Source of the DNA: DASQFU01 sp035632955
Lineage (GTDB): Bacteria > Eisenbacteria > RBG-16-71-46
DNA length: 11,860 bases
Assembly (NCBI GenBank): GCA_035632955.1
Contig: DASQFU010000034.1
Coordinates: forward strand, 1-11,860
Direction of reading: 5' to 3'
Under the pieces are notes generated by a model. That model did no database searches, was not told the origin of the DNA, and was given only the letters and a program-made list of their open reading frames with translations. Both the position numbers and the translations under genes were made by a program. Numbering within the stretch: position 1 is the first letter of the stretch; each line of letters begins with the position of its first letter. Positions 6,365 to 11,860 of this stretch are shown here, piece by piece.

Positions 6365-7404
6365 GAAGCGCCTCCCGGCGCGGAGATCGGCAGCAGGGCC
6401 GGCTCGGCCCGCAACGCCACGCGATCCTGGCGCAACGCCGGCGCCGCGACGCCGTGGACCGCCCAGCGCTGGCGGCGCAGCCCTGCGAGCCATGCCGCCG
6501 GCAGCCAGCTCGCGAGCCAAGCTCCCGCGACCGGCAGCGCGCGCTCGGGGAACAGCCACGCCGCCCCGAACGCGCGGCGCGCCTCGCGGCCGCGACCTGC
6601 GCGCAACGCGGCGAAGCCGAGCTTGAAGTGGGCCAGGCTCGCGCGGTGGCGCGCGCGCCGCCGCAGCGGGGGCGCGAGCTCCCGGTCGCCGGCCAGGCGC
6701 CCGAACAACGCCACGTCTCCCAGCAACCGCGATTCGAGCTGGCGGGTGAGCCCGCCTTCCCGATGCTGGTAGCGAACGAGGGAGCGGCGTGACGCGGTCG
6801 CCGGCGCGCGCCGCGCGAGCCGGATCCACAGATCCACGTCCTCGGCGTGGCTCAGCTTCGCGTCGAACCCGCCGGTCGCCGCGAGCAAGTCGCGGCGCAC
6901 GACCACCGATGAGGTGAGGATGAAGTTGACCTCGAGCAACTCCGCCAGAGGGCGCCCCGCGTAGGGCTCGGGCAGCTCCGCGTAGCTCGCGAGCCACGAG
7001 TGATGGAGCTCGCCGGTCAGGGTGCGAAAGGCGCCGTCGCTGAAGAACCAGCCGGCGCTCGGCACCGCATCCAGTGCGGCTTCGGCTGCGGCCAGCTTGT
7101 CCGGGAACCACAAGTCGTCGGCGTCGAGGAACGCGATCCACGGCGAGCGCGCCGCCTGCCAGCCGGCGTTGCGCGCGGCTGCCGCGCTCCCGAAGCGTCC
7201 CCGCACCACCCGCACCGCAGGGTGCGCATCGGCGAACCGTTGTTCGACGGCCGCTCCGGTGCCGTCACTCGAGCCGTCGTCGACCACCACGATCTCCTCG
7301 GCCGGCCGGCGCTGGGCGAGGACGGACTCCACCGCCTCCAGCACGAACGGCAGCGCGTCGTGCGCAGGGATCACGGCGGAGACCGAGAACGGACGGTCGT
7401 TCAC
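6361..7404 (-). CDS. GT2-family (GT-A fold) glycosyltransferase, second of a tandem pair
   Basis: A 347-residue inverting glycosyltransferase of family GT2. Seen: SAVIPAHDALPFVLEAVESV (about 9-28), the typical first strand and helix; VVVDDGSSDGT (39-49), nucleotide-binding Asp pair; RNAGWQAARSPWIAFLDADD (78-97), with the DxD-type metal site at Asp94-Ala-Asp96; TGGFDAKLSHAEDVDLW (177-193), with Glu188-Asp189 as the expected catalytic-base region. After about residue 220 comes an Arg/Ala/Leu-rich helical extension containing FKLGFAALRAGRGREARRAF (260-279), which looks like a degenerate TPR-type hairpin and matches the same region of the upstream GT2. No membrane helix is clear, though 287-305 is moderately hydrophobic. 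The GTG at 7404 forms a GTGA overlap with the previous stop and has GGGAGG six bases upstream. The sugar transferred is unknown. Confidence 0.92.
   Translation of the reverse strand: MNDRPFSVSAVIPAHDALPFVLEAVESVLAQRRPAEEIVVVDDGSSDGTGAAVEQRFADAHPAVRVVRGRFGSAAAARNAGWQAARSPWIAFLDADDLWFPDKLAAAEAALDAVPSAGWFFSDGAFRTLTGELHHSWLASYAELPEPYAGRPLAELLEVNFILTSSVVVRRDLLAATGGFDAKLSHAEDVDLWIRLARRAPATASRRSLVRYQHREGGLTRQLESRLLGDVALFGRLAGDRELAPPLRRRARHRASLAHFKLGFAALRAGRGREARRAFGAAWLFPERALPVAGAWLASWLPAAWLAGLRRQRWAVHGVAAPALRQDRVALRAEPALLPISAPGGAS
6371..6376 (-). promoter_or_regulatory. Ribosome binding site GGGAGG for the polymerase/ligase gene
   Basis: GGGAGG on the minus strand lies six bases before the GTG at 6364, inside the Pro-Gly-Gly-Ala-Ser C-terminal codons of the upstream glycosyltransferase. 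It decides the GTG start. Confidence 0.7.
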
Positions 7405-8399
7405 GTTCGTCCTCCCGCGTTCGGACTGTCCGGCATACGCCCGCGCACCCCCTGGACAGTGCCCTTGATCCATGGCGACCGCATCAGCGTCCGCAACGAG
7501 CCATTCGGCGTCATCGCGCCGCCGATCGCCAGGGCACGCCGCGCGATCGGGCCCGGACCGACCGCGGCGCGCATGAGCCGCACGCGGCCTTCGCGGATGC
7601 GGCCGGAGCGCAGGCACATGACGCCGAGGTCGAACTCCAGCGCCGCGGCGCGCTCCGCCGCCAGCCGCTGCAGGCCGGCATCGCGGCGCAAGGCGCCGTT
7701 CGCCACGCGCCGCATCAGCTTGAGATCGTCGCGGAACCGCTCCTCGATCCGCCGCGAGAGCTGTCCGGGGCTCGAGTAGTAACGCACCAGCGAGTCGACC
7801 TGGACCGCGGCCGGATAGCGAGCTGCAAGCCGCAGCCACAGGTCGTAGTCCTGCGAATAGGAGATCCCGACGTCGAAGCCCCCGACGTCGTGATAGGCGC
7901 GCGCCTCGAACAAAGCCGAGCTGACGAGCGCGAAGCAGCGGTCGATCAGCAGCGGGAACAGATCCCCCGCGCGATCCTGGACCGGCCGGAAGTAGTCGGA
8001 GAGCCACGATTCCCGGATCACGGCCTGCTCGGAGAGGTAGGGACCGTCGCTCGTCAGCCAGCGCACTTCCGGATGCCGTTCCAGGAATCCAACCTGGGAG
8101 GCGAGCTTGTTCGGAAGCCACTCGTCGTCGGCGTCGAGCAACGCAATCCAGTTGCCCGTCGCGGCCTCGACCGCGGCGCGACGGCTCGGGGTCAAGCCGC
8201 AGTGCGGCAGGCGCAGAACGCGCACCCGGTCGCCGTAGCGGGCGACGATGCGCTCGACGGTGTCGTCGGTCGAGCCGTCGTCGGACACCAGGATCTCGTC
8301 GGCCGCTCGCGTCTGCGCGATCACGCTGTCGAGCGCGCGCTCGATGCACCACGCCGCGTTGTAGCACGTCAGCACCGCGCTGACACGGAACGCGGTCAT
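7401..8399 (-). CDS. GT2-family (GT-A fold) glycosyltransferase, first of a tandem pair
   Basis: A 332-residue inverting glycosyltransferase. Seen: FRVSAVLTCYNAAWCIERAL (4-23), the GT2 opening; ILVSDDGSTDDT (36-47), nucleotide-binding Asp40/Asp41; TGNWIALLDADDEWLPNKLA (81-100), metal-binding DxD at Asp89 and Asp91; VGGFDVGISYSQDYDLWLRL (172-191), where the usual Glu-Asp is Gln183-Asp184, so the presumed base Asp is kept. The C-terminal region (about 215-290) is helical and contains FDLGVMCLRSGRIREGRVRL (256-275), clearly alike to the next gene's extension. The last 35 residues are basic and Gly/Pro-rich. No membrane segment is visible, so it should act at the cytoplasmic face on a lipid-linked acceptor. 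The ATG at 8399 overlaps the flippase stop as ATGA and has GGAGG six bases upstream. Family is certain; substrate is not. Confidence 0.93.
   Translation of the reverse strand: MTAFRVSAVLTCYNAAWCIERALDSVIAQTRAADEILVSDDGSTDDTVERIVARYGDRVRVLRLPHCGLTPSRRAAVEAATGNWIALLDADDEWLPNKLASQVGFLERHPEVRWLTSDGPYLSEQAVIRESWLSDYFRPVQDRAGDLFPLLIDRCFALVSSALFEARAYHDVGGFDVGISYSQDYDLWLRLAARYPAAVQVDSLVRYYSSPGQLSRRIEERFRDDLKLMRRVANGALRRDAGLQRLAAERAAALEFDLGVMCLRSGRIREGRVRLMRAAVGPGPIARRALAIGGAMTPNGSLRTLMRSPWIKGTVQGVRGRMPDSPNAGGRT
7411..7416 (-). promoter_or_regulatory. Ribosome binding site GGGAGG for the second GT2 gene
   Basis: GGGAGG on the minus strand lies six bases before the GTG at 7404, within the Ala-Gly-Gly-Arg-Thr terminal codons of the first GT2. 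No other good start is near the beginning of the GT-A domain. Confidence 0.7.
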
Positions 8400-9979
8400 G
8401 GCCGGCCTCCGGATGAGGGGATCGGCGCCGGCGTCGGCGCGGCGCCGTCCAGCAACCGGGGCACCAGGTGCACCCAGCGGGCCCGCTCCTCGGCACTGAG
8501 GGAGAAGCGCCACGCGCAGGCCGCGAACGGCAGCCAGCAGCCCGCCACGGTGAGGCCGAGCGGCAGCCATCCGATCGGGCGCCACAACGCTTGCACCACG
8601 AGTGCCGGCGCCAGGAACGCCAGCGTCGCGAATCCGGGTCTCACCATTCCTTCCCAGGTGTAGCGGCGCAGCGACAGGCCCATCACGCGGCACACGAACA
8701 CGCCGGTCGCGACGCCGCCGATCAGCACCAGCGGCACCGCGGTGCCCATCGCCACACCGGTCAGACCGAACGGCCGCACCCACCAGATCGACAAGCCGAG
8801 ATTGGCGAGCGCACCGGCGAGCGACAAAACGACCGCGCCCCGATGGCGGCTGATCCCGTAGAGCACCGAGCTGGCGGTGGACTGGGGCAGGGCGATGAAC
8901 GTCGGCAGCGCGAGAATGGTCAGCAACGTCGCGGCCGAAGCGTACGCGGGGCCAATCCAGGTCTCGATCAGGTTGCCGCCGAACACGACCAGCGCCATCA
9001 GCACCGGCCAGCTCAGCAGCACCGAGTACTTGGTTCCGGCGATCAGCATCGCGCCGAGCTGGTCGGACTCGCCGAGCGTGTGCATCTCGCTCGCCGTCGG
9101 CGACAGCACGAAGGTCGCCGAATAGACCAGCGATCGCGCCTGCTCCACGAGACCTGCCGCGAGCGCGAACGGGGTGACCAGCGCCGCGCCGAGGAAGGCG
9201 GTGATCACGAGCGCGTCGGTCTGGAACGCCAGGCTGTTGGCCAGGGCTCCGATAAAGGCGATGCCGCTGTAGGAGCCGATGCGCCGCAGGTGCTCGCCGG
9301 TCACGAAGCGCGGTCCGAACCGAACCGTCGGCATCAGGCGTCGCGCCCAGTACCACGACAACAAATGGCCGAGCAGGTTCGCGCCGAGCGAGGCCCACGC
9401 GAGTCCGACGATTCCGCCGCCGGTGCGCAGCACGGCGACGAACGCGATGCCGCGCAGAATACCGATCGCGATCCCGAGCCCGTTCGCGATGTCGTAACGC
9501 TGCAATCCCGAGAGCGCCGCGCCAAACACGCCGAGCGGGAAACCGAGGGCGAGCGAGAGCCCCGCCAGCAACACCGTCGTCCGCGCCGACTCGACTTGCT
9601 CGGGGGCGACCTTGAACCAGACCGCGAAGTTGGCGGCCAGCACGATGCTCGCGATCGCGACCAGCACCCCGACCGACGTGTAGAGCGCGATCGCGCTGTT
9701 GATCGTGCGCGAGAGACCTTGGTCGTCGCTCGCGGCCCGATGCTGCGAAACGTAGCGCACCAGGGAGGGGCGGATGCCTTGATCGACGAGCCCGAAGTAA
9801 CCGGTGAGGGAGAACACGGTGACCCACAGCCCGTAGTCCCCGTCGCCCAGCAAATGGACCATGACGGGCGTGATCACGAATCCGATCACGCCCGCGATCG
9901 CGAAGCGCAGATAGTTCGTGACGACGTTTCGCAGCACGCGGATGCTTCGCACGCTCCCCGGCTTTCCTGGTGTGCCCAT
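8396..9979 (-). CDS. Wzx-like lipid-linked oligosaccharide flippase (MOP/MATE superfamily)
   Basis: A 527-residue inner-membrane protein with roughly 12-14 hydrophobic helices spread over its whole length, the usual size for polysaccharide flippases. Seen: NYLRFAIAGVIGFVITPVMV (about 22-41), the first helix; LLGDGDYGLWVTVFSLTGYF (43-62), matching the 'lG..dyGlw......' signature of Wzx-type exporters; DQGIRPSLVRYVSQ (66-79), the following conserved loop; and IETWIGPAYASA (338-349), the 'W.G..y' loop before helix 10 or so. By family it moves the undecaprenyl-linked repeat unit from the cytoplasmic to the periplasmic face. The ATG at 9979 (MGTPGKPG) gives a short soluble N-terminus. Its ribosome binding site is weak (GGGG about ten bases away), and a GTG at 9952 is possible. 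It follows the kinase after a 59-base spacer and is overlapped by the next gene at ATGA. Confidence 0.88.
   Translation of the reverse strand: MGTPGKPGSVRSIRVLRNVVTNYLRFAIAGVIGFVITPVMVHLLGDGDYGLWVTVFSLTGYFGLVDQGIRPSLVRYVSQHRAASDDQGLSRTINSAIALYTSVGVLVAIASIVLAANFAVWFKVAPEQVESARTTVLLAGLSLALGFPLGVFGAALSGLQRYDIANGLGIAIGILRGIAFVAVLRTGGGIVGLAWASLGANLLGHLLSWYWARRLMPTVRFGPRFVTGEHLRRIGSYSGIAFIGALANSLAFQTDALVITAFLGAALVTPFALAAGLVEQARSLVYSATFVLSPTASEMHTLGESDQLGAMLIAGTKYSVLLSWPVLMALVVFGGNLIETWIGPAYASAATLLTILALPTFIALPQSTASSVLYGISRHRGAVVLSLAGALANLGLSIWWVRPFGLTGVAMGTAVPLVLIGGVATGVFVCRVMGLSLRRYTWEGMVRPGFATLAFLAPALVVQALWRPIGWLPLGLTVAGCWLPFAACAWRFSLSAEERARWVHLVPRLLDGAAPTPAPIPSSGGRP
8406..8410 (-). promoter_or_regulatory. 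Ribosome binding site GGAGG for the first GT2 gene
   Basis: GGAGG on the minus strand lies six bases before the ATG at 8399, overlapping the Gly-Gly-Arg-Pro terminal codons of the flippase gene. Confidence 0.65.
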
Positions 9980-10038
9980 GGACCGCGCGGACCCCGGCGC
10001 GGAGGACGGGCGGCCCGGCGCCGGCGCGGCGCTCTGGG
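9980..10038. other. Only true intergenic spacer in the window
   Basis: These 59 bases separate the kinase stop from the flippase start. They are nearly all G and C and contain the perfect 10-base palindrome GCGCCGGCGC at 10018-10027. No run of T follows on the minus strand, so this is not a convincing intrinsic terminator, and no promoter elements are recognisable. Read-through from the kinase gene into the rest of the operon is the simplest reading. Confidence 0.4.
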
Positions 10039-11860
10039 CTACGACTCTCCGCCGGCGGCCTCGGGCGTGTAGCCGTAGTAGTTGGAACGGTACCCGTAGT
10101 ACTGAGGCAGGATCTCGCCCGAGTCGTTGATCAATACGCCGATCATGTTGTCCCGGGCTTCCCGCTGAACCTTGACGCCGTACTCGGCGGCTTTGCGGAC
10201 CGTGGTGCCGGCCTTGATCACGTATAGGACGCCTTCCGCCGCCCGCCCGAGGATCAACGGATCGGGCACCGCCAGATTCGGGGGCGCATCGAGGATCACG
10301 AGCGAATAGCGCGCGCTGGCTTCCTTGAGGAACCACTCCACCGAATCAGAGTCGACCAGCTCGGCGGCCGGCCGCTCGCTCTTGCCGGCGGGCAGGAACT
10401 CCAGATGCGGCAGCACCGTCGCACGCACGAACCGCTCGTCGAACAGACGCTGGTTCAGCATCTGCGCGAGTCCCCAGCTGCTGGTCGGCAGCCCGAGGGC
10501 GCGATGGAGCGCCGGGCTGCGCAGATCGAAGTCGACGAGCAGCACCTTCTGGCGCAGCTCGCGCGCGAGAGTGATCGCCAGACACGCGGTCGTCGTCGTC
10601 TTGCCTTCGCCCCGCGTCGCGCTGGTCACGACCAGCGTGTGCGGCAGTGGCCGGCCACGGCCCTTGGCGAGCTTGAGGTAGATGCGCCGGAACTCGAGCC
10701 CGAGCGGGCTCTCGACCTTGAGCCGGTGCAGCAGTCCGTGGTCGCGCGGCGCGGGCACGCCGATCGGCGCCGCGCCCGCGGCGCGCGGCCGCCGGCGCGA
10801 GCGCTCCAGCTCGGCCACACGCGGCACCGCTCCGAGCACCGGCAGCCCGAGCACACTCTCGACTTCGTCCGCGTTGCGCATCGACTGGTCGTGCTGCTCG
10901 ACGACCAGCACCGAGCCGACACCGATCACCGCGCCCGCGAACAGCGACAGCAGCAGCAGGGCTGGGCGGTTCGGCTTGCCCGGCGCCTGCGGACGGTTGG
11001 CCGGCTCCAGGATCACGAACCGGCCACTGACCTTCGCGTTTTCGAACGCTTCACGGATCTGCGCCGCCGCCGACTGCTGGAGAAACGAGTTGTAGAGCGC
11101 CCGGTTGTTCTCGACTTCCTGAGCGAGCCAGGTCTGCTCGATCTCGCGATCGGGCGCGGTCACGACCTGCCGCTCGAAGTTCGCCACTTGGCCGGCGAGC
11201 CACTGCCGGCGCGCTTCGACGCCGGACCAATCCACTTGCGCCAGACGATAGCCGACCAGCAGCTCGCGCACCGGCACGGCAAGCTGCGGCAGGTTCTTGG
11301 CGGCCGCGAGCCCCAGCTCCACTTCGAGCTCGGCGCGCTTGCGCACCACCGACAGCCGCAGGCCCGCGAGCGCATGATCGCCGGTCTCGCTCAGGCTCGC
11401 GGTCGCGAGCTGCCGCTCGAGCGAGACGATCTGGCCCGCGAGGCTCGTCACCTGCGAGCTGGTCAGGAGCGCCGGATCGTTCTCCCGCGCCTTCCCCGCC
11501 CACTGCTCGCGGAGCTTCTCCGCGCGCTGCCGCACGTCCTCCACTTCGAAGTTGGCTTGATCGAGCAGGGAGCGCGCCTTCGGCAGATTCGCGTTGCTGA
11601 CCGACGAGCCCTGCACCGAGTTCGACGCCGCGGTGCGCCGGAACGACTCGAGGCGCGCTTCGCTCTCCTCGAGTTTGGCCTTGTAGATCCGCTGCTGCTC
11701 CTGACTGAACGCCAGCGTCAGGCGCACCGCCTCGATCTGCGCCGCCTTGGACGACTCCACGAACTGGTTCGCGACCGCTTCGGCGAGCCGCTGAGCGCGA
11801 TCGCGGTCGTGGTCGCCGACCGTGATCTCGAACACGTTGCCCTTGCTGCGCCGGATGGCG
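10039..11860 (-). CDS. wzc: Wzc-like polysaccharide co-polymerase / bacterial tyrosine kinase, 5' end outside the window
   Basis: The frame is open to the right edge; the GTG at 11835 is an internal Val (residues before it read AIRRSKGN), so the true start lies outside. Residues are counted from 11835. Residues 1-29 are the end of the first Wzz-type segment (FEITVGDHDRDRAQRLAEAV). About 30-270 is a long Ala/Glu/Arg/Gln-rich coiled-coil periplasmic region. ANRPQAPGKPNRP (279-291) is the Pro-rich lead-in to membrane helix 292-312. The kinase domain follows: Walker A SATRGEGKTTTT (405-416), Walker A' LLVDFDLRSP (432-441), Walker B LVILDAPP (512-519). The C-terminus carries a tyrosine cluster YYGYRSNYYGY (579-589), the expected autophosphorylation tail. 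By family it controls chain length and export through phosphorylation cycles. The oligomer-contact motif E-x2-R-x2-R is incomplete (Glu381, Arg384, then Leu387). It is the first gene seen and probably heads the operon or follows an outer-membrane export gene. Confidence 0.92.
   Translation of the reverse strand, partial: AIRRSKGNVFEITVGDHDRDRAQRLAEAVANQFVESSKAAQIEAVRLTLAFSQEQQRIYKAKLEESEARLESFRRTAASNSVQGSSVSNANLPKARSLLDQANFEVEDVRQRAEKLREQWAGKARENDPALLTSSQVTSLAGQIVSLERQLATASLSETGDHALAGLRLSVVRKRAELEVELGLAAAKNLPQLAVPVRELLVGYRLAQVDWSGVEARRQWLAGQVANFERQVVTAPDREIEQTWLAQEVENNRALYNSFLQQSAAAQIREAFENAKVSGRFVILEPANRPQAPGKPNRPALLLLSLFAGAVIGVGSVLVVEQHDQSMRNADEVESVLGLPVLGAVPRVAELERSRRRPRAAGAAPIGVPAPRDHGLLHRLKVESPLGLEFRRIYLKLAKGRGRPLPHTLVVTSATRGEGKTTTTACLAITLARELRQKVLLVDFDLRSPALHRALGLPTSSWGLAQMLNQRLFDERFVRATVLPHLEFLPAGKSERPAAELVDSDSVEWFLKEASARYSLVILDAPPNLAVPDPLILGRAAEGVLYVIKAGTTVRKAAEYGVKVQREARDNMIGVLINDSGEILPQYYGYRSNYYGYTPEAAGGES

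Noticed and set aside
5204..6772. A 522-codon open frame on the plus strand
   Set aside because: It lies wholly antisense to the polymerase and second GT2 genes. Its translation is Arg/Gln/Glu/His-rich and low in complexity with no domain pattern, as expected from the complement of high-GC coding DNA.
10011..10032. GC-rich palindrome considered as a transcription terminator between kinase and flippase
   Set aside because: The stem is short and no T-run follows on the minus strand. In DNA this rich in GC, such palindromes arise often by chance.
8468..10072. A 534-codon open frame on the plus strand
   Set aside because: It is antisense to the flippase gene and composed mainly of Arg, Gln, His, Glu and Asp without hydrophobic core patterns; a shadow of the GC-rich reverse strand.
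9980..10336. In-frame upstream extension of the flippase by 119 codons
   Set aside because: It overlaps the kinase gene, whose C-terminal motifs are in another frame. The extension is Arg/Gly/Pro-rich and unlike any flippase N-terminus, while ATG at 9979 places the first helix normally.

Overview
The window is one tightly packed polysaccharide biosynthesis locus. Every supported gene is on the minus strand, so transcription runs from high to low coordinates. The DNA is very GC-rich, with third codon positions almost all G or C, frequent GTG starts and no AT-rich promoter-like stretch. The first gene is a fused Wzc-type chain-length regulator/tyrosine kinase, the form typical of Gram-negative envelopes. 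This suggests a high-GC Gram-negative bacterium, for example a Myxococcota/deltaproteobacterial-type lineage or another high-GC soil phylum. The taxonomic guess is weak because no marker gene is present.

Layout in transcription order: (1) 11860-10039, Wzc-like BY-kinase, 5' end outside the window; (2) a 59-base spacer without a recognisable terminator; (3) 9979-8396, Wzx-like flippase of the MOP superfamily; (4) 8399-7401 and (5) 7404-6361, two tandem, mutually similar GT2 glycosyltransferases; (6) 6364-4922, multi-spanning O-antigen ligase/Wzy-type polymerase; (7) 4925-3906, NodB/CE4 polysaccharide deacetylase; (8) 3909-2773, (9) 2776-1517 and (10) 1520-336, three GT4-type glycosyltransferases, the middle one of the WcaL/AmsK kind; (11) 349-1, a CapA-family (PGA_cap) metallophosphatase-like gene cut by the left edge. 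From the flippase onward there is no intergenic space: six junctions, and possibly a seventh, are exact four-base ATGA or GTGA overlaps. Most of these are preceded by a strong GGAGG-type ribosome binding site inside the upstream gene.

Working model (inference from families and order): five glycosyltransferases build a lipid-linked repeat unit on the cytoplasmic face, and the deacetylase may free an amino group on an N-acetylated sugar. The Wzx-like protein flips the unit, the Wzy-like protein polymerises or ligates it, and the Wzc-like kinase controls chain length and export through tyrosine phosphorylation. The role of the CapA-like protein is open. No priming phosphoglycosyltransferase, outer-membrane export protein or nucleotide-sugar gene is visible here; those would have to lie outside the window.

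No tRNA, rRNA, CRISPR array, insertion sequence or convincing terminator was seen. The most notable points are the uninterrupted translational coupling, the tandem GT2 pair with a shared helical C-terminal extension, a deacetylase and a CapA-like protein that both seem to lack export signals, and motif deviations in the kinase.
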